A DNA stretch of 64,000 nt from Edaphochlamys debaryana (lineage: Eukaryota > Chlorophyta > Chlorophyceae > Chlamydomonadales). The notes beneath the pieces were generated by a model. The model did not search any database. It saw only the letters and a list, made by a program, of their open reading frames with translations, and was not told where the DNA came from. A program made the position numbers and the translations under genes. Shown one piece after another: positions 1 to 12,181 of this stretch (the first letter of the stretch is position 1; every line of letters begins with the position of its first letter). The DNA is taken from positions 496,001 to 560,000 of the forward strand of contig JAEHOE010000015.1 of assembly GCA_016858145.1 (NCBI GenBank), in the 5' to 3' direction.

Positions 1-617
1 GGGGCTGCGTGCCTCCGGTTGAGGCGCATTGGCCTCGGCGGAGGGCGTCGAGGAGAGCGACTGCCCCGGGGCTGCCACGCAGCACCGCACTCGTGCGGCT
101 GGCCGCTGTGGGCGACACAGGGCCGGGCTGGCAGGCTGCCGACCCAGTCGCCTTAGCGCCGTCCTCATTGTCGGCTGAGCAGCGCTGTTTGACGCCCGGA
201 GAGGCGGACAAGGAGCGCAGCGAAGGTCGAGCGTGATGATGGTGGCGAGTGGCGGGTAAGCGACGGAACGCACCGTCGGCGTTTAGCAGCCCGTCTGACA
301 CCAGTAGGCTAAATAGATCAAGCACACGCAGCAGGTGGGGTGAACGTCGGCTGCAGGTATAAGCACGGCGTAGCACCGGCTCGCCAGAACGCCGAGCAGG
401 GTTCTCACTGCACGGCGTAGCACCGGCCCCGTATAGCGAGCAATTTGCTCGATGCTTATTAACCGGCTGGGTGGGACACGCGTGGTGCACTCGGCGAGGA
501 CCGGACCGGATCGTCGCGATGCCGGAGCCAATTTTGCAGGGCCCACACAGCTTTACTTCATCTAGTTACGCTGCCTACAGCTACACAATACACCTCCGCT
601 TGTGATCACTTGCCAAA
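1..617. other. Upstream intergenic region and presumed UBA5 promoter
   Basis: No convincing gene is seen. Short open frames on both strands have no recognisable domain. An 18-bp direct repeat (GCACGGCGTAGCACCGGC) occurs near 364 and again near 410. The last 100-200 bases before the ATG at 618 should hold the UBA5 promoter and 5' UTR, but no clear TATA box is visible. The left edge may include the end of a neighbouring gene that cannot be identified. Confidence 0.4.
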
Positions 618-3600
618 ATGTCCGAGACACCTCAGCAAACTCCAAACTCGATGCATCGAGCGCAGGAGCTGACAAAAGACCTGCGGCGCCTGCAGGAGCA
701 AGTGGAGTCGCTCGATGCTGCTCTCGTGCAGGAGAACGTTGGCAAGGTGGGCCTGGAAGCGCTCCTGGGGCCCAAGATGACCAGATCGCGGTCGTTTCTG
801 CCTCGGCCCGAATGCCCGGCTGGTGCTGGGGGCTCGTTCACCTCTGGGCGTGGAGCGGCGCGGCTGGGGGCAGAGCTGGGGGCAAAGCGGCGACGCTGGC
901 GAGGGCCCCAACCGCTCCACGCTCTGGGCCCCGTCGGCGACGCTGTCCCTCCCCCCACCGACACACACGCTTCCCCCGTCCTCATCACCCCACTGCAGCT
1001 GTCGGAGCAGGTGGCTCGCATCACGGACAAGCTTCAGGCCACGCTGGCAAAGTGAGCGGCGGCGGCGGGACGTGGCAGGGCCCTGTGTTGGCGACTGGGC
1101 AGAGCGTGTGCTGGGGTCTTATGTCCCGAGCCCGGGCCCGAGGGCTGGGCCTGGAGGCCTGGTGCCTTGTGCTTGGCCAGCTCCCTTGAGGACAAATGGC
1201 GGCAGGTACCAGCTACAGCTTGGTACGGGGGATCAGGGGCCGTGAACCATAATCGCTTGCCGGGTTTCCTTCCTATCCACTTCCCACCAGGGTGGCTGCC
1301 GCCCCCGCGGGCCTCTCTGCCGGCGGTGCGGCGGCGTCCACGCCTCAGCCCGCCGCCGCCGCTGCCTCCGCCTCCACGCCCGCGGCGGCGCCAGGGCGCT
1401 CCAAAATCGAAAAGATGTCCGGGGAGGTGGTGGACTCCAACCCGTACAGGTTGGCCGGGGTCCACGCATGCGGCTTTGGGTCGCACGCCATACACCGCCT
1501 GCTTAGCCCGTTCACCGTTCAAGGCGGGGGCCCCTTCCTTAATCTCCGCCTTCACCTCCGCCTCCGCCCCCCTCCAGCCGGCTGATGGCCCTGCAGCGCA
1601 TGGGCATCGTCAAGGACTATGAGCGCATCCGGGACAAGACGGTGGGGATTGAGGGTGTGGGGTGGGGGCGAGGGGTAGGGCAGAGGGGAGAGGGCTGGGG
1701 CGACTACGGGAGGATAGAGGAGGGAGCGGGGGGGGGCATGGAGGGGAGGGGAAGGTCCACCATTGGCGTCCCTTGGCCCCACGCATTCTGAACACCCCGC
1801 TCCGCAGGTGGCCATCGTGGGTGTGGGCGGCGTGGGCAGCGTGGCTGCTGAGATGCTGACCCGCTGCGGCGTGGGGCGCCTGCTCATCTACGACTACGAC
1901 AAGGCGAGGGGGGCGCGGGGGGGAGGCGGCGGCGACTGGGGGATGCAGGGTGGAGGCCGAGGGGTCGGGGGTTGGGGCGGGGGGGAGGCGGGGGCAGGGA
2001 CAAGTGTCTCCGAGCTGCGCAGACTCCAGGCCAGGCCGCATGTCGGTGCCGCCATGTCGGTGCCTGTACTACTAGGACCGAGCCCTGGCCTTGGCCCCGT
2101 GTCTTGACTCCCCATGTCGTACTCCTGGTCCCTGCCCCCGCCCCCACCCCCCAGGTGGAGCTGGCCAACATGAACCGCCTCTTCTTCAGGTGAGGTCGCG
2201 GGGGAGGAGAGGGCCTGCGAGAGAGGGGGTCTGCGGGGGAAGTAGGGGTCCTGGAATCGGAGGACAGGGGGAGGAGGGTCGGGCGAGGGCAGGTGTGGCA
2301 GGATGATGGTCAGAGGGTCCTGAGTCGGGCTTGAGCTGGGTCGTGAGAGGGTCCTGCGGAGCCTCGTGCCCACCGGCGGCGCCCGCCCTTCCCCGCCAGG
2401 CCCGAGCACTGCGGCCTGACTAAGACGGACGCCGCCAAGAAGACGCTGCAGGCGAGTGCGGGGGGTGCAGTGGGGGCAGGGGCTCCTGGGCGTTCCGGGG
2501 ACACGCGCGGGCAAGGGGGGTGGGCGGTTATGCGTTAACAAACCCAGGCGGCAACGGCAAGCGGTGATACGTGGTTCCAGGCCCCTCAGAAGTCCTGCTA
2601 CTCCCCGTTACCTCGCCCTCCCCCGCCCCCCTCAGGAGATCAACCCCGATGTGGAGGTGGAGAGCTACACCATGAACATCACCAACCTGCAGGCAGGGAT
2701 GGGTAGCGGGCTTGGGTGTGGGGTCGTGGTTATAGGGCCTGGGGCTCCGCTTTGGGGCTGGGGTCTCATGCCTCTCACCTGAAAACGGTGCCGCGCTTGG
2801 GGCCCACGGGGAGCAGGGCGCGGCGGCAGCATTGCCCTCTGCGCTTGTCCCCGCCCCGCCCCGCCCCCTGCCCCACAACCCTTCATCCTATGCCCCGGAC
2901 GCCCCTGCTGCCCCCCCCCCCCCACACACACAGGGCTTTGAGGCGTTTAAGGCCTCCCTGCTGGGCCCCGACGGCGCCTCCTCCCGGGTGGACCTGGTGC
3001 TGTCGTGCGTGGACAACTACGAGGCCAGGATCACCATCAACCAGGTGGGGGCTGGGGTGGGGGTGTTGGGGGCGACCTGTGTTTAGGCACGTGTAGGAGA
3101 GGCGGGGAAGCGTGGGTCCGCCTCGCGGGTGGAAGCGGCGCGGGAGTGCTGCGTTGCAAGTACGGGTCGAATGGCAGTATTGCGCTTGTGAGCCGCTCGG
3201 ACTCTTTGGTGCTTGTGCGCGCGTCCTAATGGGTGCCTCCTTCCCCTCCCACCGTGGCCACTCCACTCGACCCACACCGCCTCCCCCCACGCAGGTGTGC
3301 CTGGAGCTGGAGCAGACGTGGATGGAGAGCGGCGTGAGCGAGGACGCCGTGTCGGGGCACATCCAGGTGAGGCAGGGGCAGCTCGCGTGATGGCGATACC
3401 GGCAGGGTTGCGCATTTAGGTGTGTAACTTGGGACTTGACTTGAGAGCCGGTGGAGCCAGTGCTGGGCAAGTGGCAGTGTGTTAGGTCAGGTATTCCTTC
3501 CCTCTCACCCCTTCCCCTCCTCTCCCGCCCCGCCCTTCCCCGCTCACCCCCTTCCCCCCTCCACCCCCTTCCCCTCTCCACCACCCCCTCCCTGCCCCCC

Positions 3601-4813
3601 TCCCCCCAGCTGCTGGTCCCGGGCGAGTCCGCCTGCTTCCAGTGCGTGCCCCCCCTGGTGGTGGCCAGCGGCGTGGACGAGCGCACGCTCAAGCGCGAGG
3701 GCGTGTGCGCGGCCTCGCTGCCCACCACCATGGGCATAGTGGCGGGGCTGCTGGTGCAGGCGGCGCTCAAGCACATGCTGGACTTCGGGACCGTGTCCAA
3801 GTGAGCGGCGGCGCGTGCACGTAAACTGCTCACACCGAACTGACCGCTAGCGCCTAGCGGGGGGCCTAGGGCCAAGAGGCGGGGGGTGGAGCAGGCGGCG
3901 CGTGGCTCCACGTCGTCGGCCGCCCGCTACGCAGCCGCTCCCGCCTCCGCGGTTTGCAACCGCAGCCTGCTCCCGCACTCCACACCACCACACGATCGCA
4001 GCGCATGTCAGCACGCCCGGCCCTCGCATCCCCTCGCTGCCGCCCACCCGCTCCGCCCTCTGTCCCTCCTCCTCCCCCAACTCCCCACCAGGTACCTGGG
4101 CTACTCGTCGCTCAAGGACTTCTTCCCCACCATGGAGATTAAGCCCAGCACCGCATGCGTCAACCCGCTGTGCCGCGAGCGCCAGGCGGAGGCGGAGGCG
4201 CGGCACAACACGCCCGAGGCCCTGGCGGCGCGGGCGGCTGCGGAGGCGGCGGCGGCGGCCGAGGCGGCGGCGGATGGGCCCCTGCACGAGGAGAACGAGT
4301 GGGGGATAGAGGTGGTGAGTTTCGGCTGGGGGGAGGCGGTGTTGTGCGTCGGCGGTGCCTGCACAGGGTGCTGGACTGACGGCCCCAGGAGCAGGGTTTG
4401 ACGCTGTTCGCGACTTGCCCTACGATAGCGGGCTAGTGCCTGCTATTGAACGTGCCCCTAGGCACTCCGCCTCTCAGGCCCTTGCCTGCCATCCTACTCT
4501 CGTTACCGGGCCTAGCGTTTCTTTATTGAACCCCCACCCTCCCCCGGCGCTGCAGATGGCTGACGAGGCGCCCTCGGGGGCCGCGAGCTCCGGCCTCCCG
4601 GCCACGCCCGCGCCCACGCCCGCGGACGCCTCCTCCAGCGGCGTGAGCCACTCTGCCTCGGCGGCGCCGGCCCTGGCGGAGGGCATTGAGTTCGGAATGC
4701 CGGTGGATCGGGGGGTGGACGCGGCGACGCTGGCGGCGGAGGGCATTGGCGCGGTGGCAGAGAGCACGGATGATTTGATGGCGCAGCTGGCGGCGCTCAG
4801 CTCGGGGAAGTGA
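618..4813 (+). CDS. UBA5: UBA5, UFM1-activating E1 enzyme (13 exons)
   Basis: This E1 adenylates the ubiquitin-like modifier UFM1 and holds it as a thioester before passing it to UFC1. Exons inferred: 618-746, 999-1051, 1291-1449, 1578-1641, 1808-1903, 2155-2189, 2400-2451, 2636-2692, 2934-3044, 3295-3366, 3610-3800, 4092-4314 and 4556-4813, giving 1500 nt (499 aa plus stop). Visible features in order are an N-terminal coiled coil, an alanine-rich linker, [18 protein letters not shown], the ATP-binding GVGGVGS loop, [29 protein letters not shown], zinc ligands in CFQC and CVNPLC, the catalytic cysteine in [12 protein letters not shown], and an acidic ENEWGIEV segment matching the UFM1-interacting region. 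The length is somewhat above animal UBA5 because of Ala/Pro-rich linkers. The introns after 1903, 2451 and 2692 have GC donors. Intron 10 (about 3490-3608) is almost pure pyrimidine. Identification is by motif order and is very strong. Confidence 0.95.
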
Positions 4814-4943
4814 GGGGAGGCGGGGGGAAGTGCAAGGGGGGCGGAGCGGGGGAAGGGGGAGGGGAGGGGAGGCGGCGGGAATGTTGTGTCGTGTTCAATC
4901 GTGCTCAATCGTACCGAGTTACGGGGCGGGCGCGGTGGCGCCT

Positions 4944-4948
4944 TGTAA
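4944..4948 (+). terminator. Candidate UBA5 polyadenylation signal TGTAA
   Basis: TGTAA lies 131 bases after the UBA5 stop and about 80 bases before the next gene's ATG. TGTAA is the usual poly(A) signal of chlorophyte green algae, so this suggests both where UBA5 transcripts end and what lineage the DNA comes from. Confidence 0.5.
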
Positions 4949-5026
4949 CCATGCTGAGCTGCGTTCTCAAGCTCCTTGTATACGAGTGTTAGACGATGCG
5001 GCCTTGATGCGGCCTAAGCAGGCACG

Positions 5027-8000
5027 ATGAGTCCTGAGAAGGTTCAGGATGTCGCTCTTGAAGTGTTGCTCCCAGTCCCCGAAACGCTAAACGTGACTCT
5101 GATAACGCGCGAGGAAGTAAAGCTTCTCGCGGCAGTCGGAGCCACACTCTCAGGGACTAATGGGCTCGATGCGGCGCGCCAACTACGCGTGCAAGGGGCC
5201 CTCGTGGCGCTGGATATCAGCGACCGTGTCAAGGAGAACGCTACGGTCGTCATCATGCGGCTCCAATCCGTTGGTGAGGACACTCCGCGACGGAACTCGC
5301 CGTGGCAGACTCGTGAAGGCTTCAGCTCCTCATCCAGCCCCTCGCCCCTGCCCTCGCCCACTTCCCCCTTACCCCGCAGACCTATCCCGGCAGCTGGTGC
5401 GTGTGGATGGCGGCAGCGAGGTGCACCCCCTGGCCGCAGTGCTGCCCGGGCCGCCCACCGCCCAGCAGTGGCGGGAGGCGTGCAGGGAGCTGGCGGGCAG
5501 GCTGCTGCGGGGGGAGGCGGAGCACGTGACTGCGGCAGAGGTGCGCTGGGGGCCGCAGGGCGGAACTGAGTGGGTATGTACGTCATTACCGTCTCTTACG
5601 CCTCGGCCCTTCCTTCCCCACCCGCAGCTTCGGTCCGTGTGCGAGCGCCTGGCGGTGCTGCAGCGGTGCGCTGCGGAGCTGCCGGCCCCGGGGCAACCCC
5701 TGGACGCCGCCCGGCGCAAGGCGCTTCAGGCGGTGCTGTCAGCCCCCGTGATGGACGAACCCACATGGGAACTGTGGCGGCGGGAGCTGGGAAAGTGGCG
5801 GTGGGACGCGGAGCGGGCTGCTCAGCTCGCCGCCACTGGCGGGCCCGTCAAGCCTTGGCCGGAGCCAGTCTCGGCTCCGGTCGGCGTCGGCGGGGCCGTC
5901 GAGCCTGCAACGGAGGAAGTCACGGCTCCGCAGCCGCCGACCCCACAGCAGCGACAACGGTCACGGCTAGCGGCAAACATCGCGCCCGCTGCAGACCAAC
6001 CCCAGGGGACCAGCGCAGAGCTGGCGGCAAGTACCGGTATGTCGGCGTGCCCTCAACTGCCTGCGGCCCGCAGCTCCTACAGACAGGCTGCAGGCGACGG
6101 CCTGGCAGCTAGCCCGGCCAGCGCCAGCACCCTGCGGGCAGGCGTGAGCGACGGTGCAGCAATCAAGCGGCTGCGGAGTTGCGGCCTCGAGACGGAGGCT
6201 CGTGGTCGCTGTGAAGGCCCAGACGCCAAGCAGCAGAGGACGGCATGCGTCCCAAGCCTGCGGCCAGACCACCTGCCGGAGCCGGGTCTTCGAGGTCAAA
6301 CGGATAGCTCCGCCCAGCTGCCGGGCCGGCCGCGTGCTAAGCACCCCGCAGTGGCAGGGCCCGGGCTGCGATCTGGGCCTGACAGCGCTTCGGCGCTGCC
6401 GCCAGGCACTTCAACGGCTGCGGCGAGGGAGGTTGCGGGCGCCGCCACCACTGCCTCCGGTCTCGAGAGGGCAGCCGAGCGCTACCCCCAGCACCCTTCC
6501 CCGAGCCGCCCCCGCTCTCGGTCCCGGTCCCGCTCGCGATCGCGTCCCCGGTCACGGTCCCGAGACAACTGCAAGCGTGGCTCGGTGGCCCGGGGCCGGT
6601 CACGCCCCAGGGCCCGGCCAAGCCACCGCTCGCAGTCCCGCTCTCGCTCCCCATCCCAACACCGCTCCGGGTCCCGCTCCTGCTCCGGATCCCGGCACCG
6701 CTCTCCAAACCGGTTCCCCTCTCGCGGGCGCCGAGCAGGCTCTCGGTCGCCGGGCAGGGCCCATGGCGACTGGAGGACGGAGGAGGACTGGGCCCGCGAC
6801 CTCCACCGCCTGCTCATGCGCCAGCCGGGCTGCAAGATGGCATGGGCCGAAGTCATGAGGTGGGTTGTCCATACTGTGTGGGCCACACGGGCGATAAGGA
6901 AAGGAAGCTGCTGCGCGCCTGGGCTGTATGCCAGCATGCTCACAAGACGTCACACGCGTACGGCCTGGTGCGGTCCCCTCCAGGGCCGGCTTCGAGATCC
7001 CCAACCGTTTCAAGGCGCCAGAGCGCTCCCTGACCGGCTTCCTGTACAGTTTCCGGGACTTGTGGACGCTGTCCGACCCCAACCGGCCCAAGCACCTGCC
7101 CCTCGAGCTCACCGCCGTACCGCCGGGGAAGGCACGGCTGCTCTGCGGAGCCGAGGTGGAGGCCAAGTGGCGTACGGCGGAAGACTGGGCGCGTGACGTC
7201 CACCGCTTCCTGCTATCCCAGGCGGGCCACAAGATGGCCTGGTCGGATATCGCCAGGCAAGGATCTGGATAGCAGACGAGTGGCGCTGGGAGCCGTAGCT
7301 TTGGGCTTGATGCACTCGATCTTGCGTGTGCTGCCGCTGCTGCTTCACTGTGATCACGGCGCACCATTCCAGTTGATTAGCGGTCATTCTAAGCCCCAGG
7401 TGCTTTGACACTTCCTCTTGCAATGCCGTGGCTACCCCAGGGCCGGCTTCGAGGTACCCCTCAGGCTCAAGCCACGCCACATCGCGCTTGCGCGCTTCCT
7501 GTACAGTTTCCCGGACCTCTGGACGCTGTCGGAACCCAATCGGCCCAAGGACCAGCCCCTCGAGCTCACAGCCCTACCGCCAGAGGAGCGAAGGGGCCGT
7601 AGCCGCGACCGCTCGCGGGCTGAGCCGGGACCGGGCGAGGGTCGCAGCGCGTCTCGCTCACCGCCTCTGGCGCACGAGCCGCGGCGAGTGGACGTCCGGG
7701 GCGGCAGCTCGGAGCGTGCGGAGCGCTGTGGCGCCAACGGAGGCGACGGTGGCGGTGTCGGGAGCAGCGGAGGAGACTGGCCTTCCGTTGCTGCCTGGGC
7801 GGAGGCGGTTTATCGTCACCTGCTCAAGCAGCCCGACTGCAGCGCAAAGGTGGCCCACCTACACGGGTAGGTGAAGCGGGGTGTGGAATTGGCGATGTGG
7901 GTTGCATGAACCTTGCCCACGTTCTCTCAGACTCCTTGAAGGTTCTGACGGCATTGTTCTCGTCATGTTTCGCAGGGCGGGCCTAGGCCTGCCCAACAAG

Positions 8001-9002
8001 TTCCTCGACGGTAGCTCAGCCGCCGTCTTCCTGAAGGGTATGCAGTTCCGCACGCTCTGGACGGCCTGGAAGCCCGACGCGTCTGCACCGCTGTGGCTCA
8101 CGGCCCAGCCGGGGGCGCTGGAGCCCTGGCTGGGGGAGCAGCAGAGAGACGTCGATCGGCGAGCGCAGCGGTGCGAGCGAGAGAGGGGGCGGGAGCAGGA
8201 GCGGCAGCGAGGTCAGGGGGGCGGCGAGCCGGGGGCACGGGAGGTGGACCGAGAGCGGAGCAGGGAAGGGGGCGAGAAGGACCGATCGGGGCGGAGGCGG
8301 GGGGCGTCTGTGGAGCGCGGCAGCGGGGATGCCTCGCCGCGTCATGAGCGACACGCGTCACGGCCCAGGTCGGAGGCGGGCCCCAGCCCCGCACCGGACT
8401 CCGAGGAGGGCTTCAAGCGGCGTGTGGCCACGTTCCTGTCTGAGCAACCCGGGCGCTCCGCAACCCTGCCGTCGCTGTGCAAGTAAGGAGGGCGGGGCCG
8501 GGCGCCCGCCACAGAGGGTCTCAGCTGTCTCAGCCACTGGGGAAATGGAAGCCCTTGCATCACCTCCTCACCCCTGTACAGGCACATGTGAGCTCCCCCC
8601 TCTATAGCTCTTTGCCCTTGCCGCTTTGCATCCCCAGGGCTGGGCTGGGCTGGATGCGGCAGGGGTACCCTTAGGGGATGGGCGGTTCTATGGCCCAGTT
8701 ACGGGCGGGGTCAAGCCCCAGGCGGTTGATGGTCGCGCTTTGCGCAGTTCTAGGTCTTGCAGGAGGCAAGGCCCGTGGAGTAGGCCGAACGGCCGCAGCG
8801 TCCAGCGCTGTGATTCTTTTGAGGATCCTTCATTGTAAACCCGAGGACTGGGCTGTCGGTTCCAAGCGCTGTGCTGGGGGGTCGGTCGCCGTCCGCCTGG
8901 TACCGGCAGCACAAGAGCCTGTGGCGGCTGAGCAAGGATGAGACTCTGACTTTGATGCTGGCGGACAATGCGTTCAAGATCCTCGGGCTTATGCCAGAGT
9001 GA
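5027..9002 (+). CDS. WR1: RS-rich protein with four winged-helix-like repeats
   Basis: First intact member of the array; no named family recognised. Exons inferred: 5027-5273, 5380-5540, 5628-6859, 6984-7256, 7441-7866, 7976-8482 and 8846-9002. Exon 1 gives the A domain (VLLPVPETLNVTLITREEV ... LQSVG). Exon 2 gives the conserved B domain (LVRVDGGSEVHPLAAVLPG ...). Exon 3 gives the C segment (WELWRRELGKWRWD), a long Ala/Gln-rich stretch and an RS domain of SR dipeptides near 6510-6740. Four winged-helix-like repeats follow, starting at DWRTEEDWARDLHRLLMRQ, with linkers rich in Arg/Glu. The intron at 7257 has a GC donor. A LINE fragment (8648-8847) sits at the start of the last exon, and splicing to AG at 8844-8845 keeps the frame. 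An RNA- or chromatin-associated nuclear role is inferred only from the RS and winged-helix composition. Confidence 0.75.
8648..8847 (+). mobile_element. 5'-truncated LINE 3'-end fragment inside WR1
   Basis: A 200-bp insertion flanked by an 8-bp direct repeat CTGGGCTG (8640-8647 and 8848-8855). The paralogue WR2 has the empty site (one CTGGGCTG just after its exon 8 acceptor at 16179). The last ~95 bases match the 3' end of the full LINE at 36480-42929: a CTTGC/GCAAG hairpin, CAGCGCTGTGA, then CATTGTAAAC and CGAGG. The first ~105 bases are not obviously LINE. Confidence 0.7.
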
Positions 9003-9992
9003 GACTGCGTATGCATGCGGCTTAAGGCAACTGGCATGCGCACTGCATGTCCTTACAAGTTTGCGGCAGAGGACCACGTGATAGGACATAACCCTCGGCA
9101 AGTGGCCCCTCAGCTCTCGGTGATGCGCCCCATGTTCGTCTCCTTGCACACACATGCAAGTGAGTTGGCCTTGAGCTGGTAATCGCCGACAGCGACCAAG
9201 CAGGCGCTCTGCAGGGCAACGGAGATAGGCAGGAGGCCAGGAGCGCTCAAGCCTCGTCGTGGGAGGCACTGGGGGCTGGCACGGGCAGTCGGAGGGGTTG
9301 TGGGGTGCCGACCGGCGACAGCTTGTCCGCAAATGCCGCCGACACCAAACTCCGCTGAATTAACGTTTCAACACACTGCCGACACTACAAAGGCGCGGCA
9401 TCCCCCTCAGCCCTCAGCCATGACAGCCACTGAACCGCGACCCCGATCCTGAAACCGGTCCCACGTCCGCCCGGCGCCATATCAAACAATTAACAGCTGC
9501 GATTTTGCACAGCGCCTAATATTCACATACTCTCGCGCTAGGCCGGGAGAGCGGCCGTTAAATTTCGGTTCAGGCGCGGCACTCGCGAGCGATGCGCGCA
9601 GGGTGCAATTGGCCCCGACTTCCTCAAAACAAGAACAGAAACTAGCGAGCAAGAGTCCGTTATTCTATAGTACGTCCCTTTATAGGGATGCCGTCGAGAA
9701 AATTGCAATCTCATCAGTTCGTCGCCTGACACCCGCACCGTGCGTGCCAAACCCACCACGCGCCGTGCCCCCTAACAATGGCACAACCGCCCGCGTCGAG
9801 CCCACCCCATCCTCACAAGCGCATACCTAACACCACAAACGAGTATATGCAACGGTCTGCGGGGGTCAGTCAATGCAAGAATCGGTCTTGTTAGAGTGCA
9901 TGCGTACAGCTCCCTCGCTTCCCTCGCCCTCTCCCGCCCAAGCCCACCCGCTGCCGCAATGCCCAGCGCCTAAGAGCCTAAGCGCCCAGAGC
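9003..9992. other. Intergenic region after WR1
   Basis: No gene seen. The part at about 9090-9240 is the 3' flank of WR1 and is clearly related to about 16450-16660 after WR2 (shared CCTCAGCTCTCGGTGATGC and CGACCAAGC ... GCTCTGCAGG blocks), so the duplication unit included the 3' flank. From about 9340 to 9800 the base composition is less G/C-rich than the surroundings and does not resemble other spacers in the array. Confidence 0.5.
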
Positions 9993-12063
9993 CTAAGCGC
10001 CTGCCCGGGACTGGATTGCCCGCACGCTCTGGTGCGCCGCTGCCCATTGCGTGCCTACATTGCGCTGCGCGAGCTTGGCGGCATCCCGCTGGGCCTTCTC
10101 TGATGCCTTGTAGGCCCCCGGCGTGTCGGGACCATAGCTCCACTTGCCCTGGTCGCGCTCTAGCTCGTGATGGTTGTATGAAGCCCGATCGCCCCGCCGT
10201 GGTGGCAGGGCAAAGCCGCGCTCCTCGAAAGACAGCAGCCGCTGCTGTGCCAGCCAGTCCAGCGTCTGGGCCATGGGCGCTGCCGTCGAGCCTGATGGCT
10301 TCTTGCCGCCCGCGTAAGCGGACATCTCAGAGAACTTGGTCTCGGCCACGTTGGTGCCGTAGCTGCGGTCGCATACGGCGGCCATGGGCGGCAGGTACTG
10401 TGCGGCTGGCATGGAGGTGTCCTCGCCAGCCGCTGCCTGTGCCCGCCGCCGTATGGCAGCAGCCTGCACCGTGGACGACTCTAGCCGCCTGGTGTGCTCA
10501 GCCCACTGCTTCGCTCGTGCCGAGCCGCCACTGCCCGAGCCCGCCGTGGGCGGCGCTAGCGCCTGCGCAGCGCGCAAGAGGTACTCGAGCGACGCCCCGC
10601 CGAACCTGGCCTCCACGCTGGTCGCGCCAGGTGCAACCATGGGATACGGCACGGGCAGGCGCGCCTGCACGCACATGGCGTACTGGAGCATGGCCCAGTA
10701 GCTGTCGTAGTTGTACCGTAGTAGCTGCGTGCTGGTGCCGAGGATGCTGGGAGGCAGGGGCCCGCCGCTCCAGCGGCTGAGGAGGTGCGTGGCCAGCAGC
10801 GCTCCGTCGTGGTACAGCCGCATCCGCAGCACGGCAGGCAGCCCACGCCGATCCGCGGCGCAGTACACTCCGCCCAACACGGACATGATGGTTGCACAGG
10901 CCTTGAACCCCTCGCGCCATAGCAGGGCGTGCAGGGCCCAGTCCTGCATCAGGTCTGCGGCCGGGGCGTCACGGTTCTTGTCGGTGGGCCCGCACAGGAA
11001 TGCGAGGTGGCGCTGTAGCTCCGGCTGCGAGCTGAGGTACTTGAGAATCGTGAAGAGCACTGCCTCGCGGCACAGCAGGTACTGCTCAGCTGCTGCAACG
11101 GCGCTCTGGCGGTGGCGCTCTGCCTCCGCCGGTGGGAAAGCGGGCGTTGCGGAGGCTGCCGCCACCCGCAGCGCCTCCGACACGCGCTGCGCCTGCAGCT
11201 GGTGCCCAGCGTTCTTGATTTTGTGGATCACGTCCTCCAGACCAGACCGCGGAGCGTGCGTGAAGGGGCTCAGCTCGGGGACAGCCGCCGCTGCCCCAAA
11301 GTCCACGCCCCACCGGTGCAGCAGGTCGGCCTGCATGTGCTCTGCCGGTACGTAGACAATTGGAGCGAGGACTGAGTCGCTCACCCGGAGTGCCGCGGGG
11401 CCGCTTGCCGGCACCAGCGCTGGTGTCAGGAGGGGTAGTGTCCATTGGCTGCGCAGCAGGCCTCGGGCCTGCCCCGGGAGACGAGCCCGGGGAAACCGCC
11501 ATGGCTTCTGGAGACGCCACTGCGGGAGGCAGCGGCTGTGCAGCGGCATGCAGGGCGGCAGCGGCACGTGCCGCGTAGCCCCGGGTGCGGCCAGATGGTG
11601 CCGGCGCCTTTTCAGGGCTGAGCAGCTGGGACACGGTGCGCCGTGTCCTGCCCGCTTGCTGTGTCCTCGTCCCCGCGGGGTCTGCCACTATGCTGCGGAG
11701 CGCGGCTCGAAACGAGCGGGCTTGTCGGGGCTGTGCCGCCGCCGCCGCTGTCGCTGCAGCCCGGGCCCGAGCAAGGGCCTCCTCCCGCAGCTGCACGGCC
11801 ACAGGCCGGACGTGGGGACTGAGCTCCGTGAAGCAGGAGCCACAGATCTCATCCCCAACATCTTTCCCGGCAGCAAGCTTCGCGGAAAGTCGCTGTTCCC
11901 GCGAAGCCCACTTGGTTCCGACCTTCCCGCCATCGTGATGTTTCGCAACGTGGCTCACAAGCCGCAAGCGCGTCGTTCCATCAAAGCTACTGCTATCCTT
12001 AGGCCACGAGGAAGGCCTTCCGCGAGCGGAGCGGCCGCAACACGCGCACTTCACCAGTCGCAT
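9993..12063 (-). CDS. Unidentified protein with an N-terminal CxxC...CxxC motif, one frame break
   Basis: The only minus-strand gene in the window. The ATG is at 12063. Residues 1-80 contain KCACCGR (Cys 6, 8, 9), a His-rich SHVAKHHDG and EICGSC (Cys 74 and 77), consistent with a zinc-binding fold. An Ala-rich linker follows, then about 430 residues of helical sequence (DVIHKIKNAGHQLQ; CREAVLFTILKYLSSQPELQ; LLRYNYDSYWAMLQYAMC) and a basic C terminus ending at 9993. The reading frame changes near 11360-11400; either an intron beginning at a GGTGAGC there or a small indel explains it. I do not recognise the family. It lies between WR1 and WR2 with no counterpart in other spacers, so it may be a captured or mobile-element gene, but no terminal repeats or transposase motif were found. 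Confidence 0.5.
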
Positions 12064-12181
12064 TGCGCGAGTACAGCGACAAGGGGAGTTGGGCCAGCAT
12101 GAGCCCGGCTACGTATAGAGATAAGGTTTAAGTATAGGTTCAGTAGGTGAGAAGACGTGGGACCATAAAATTTTGGCCCGG

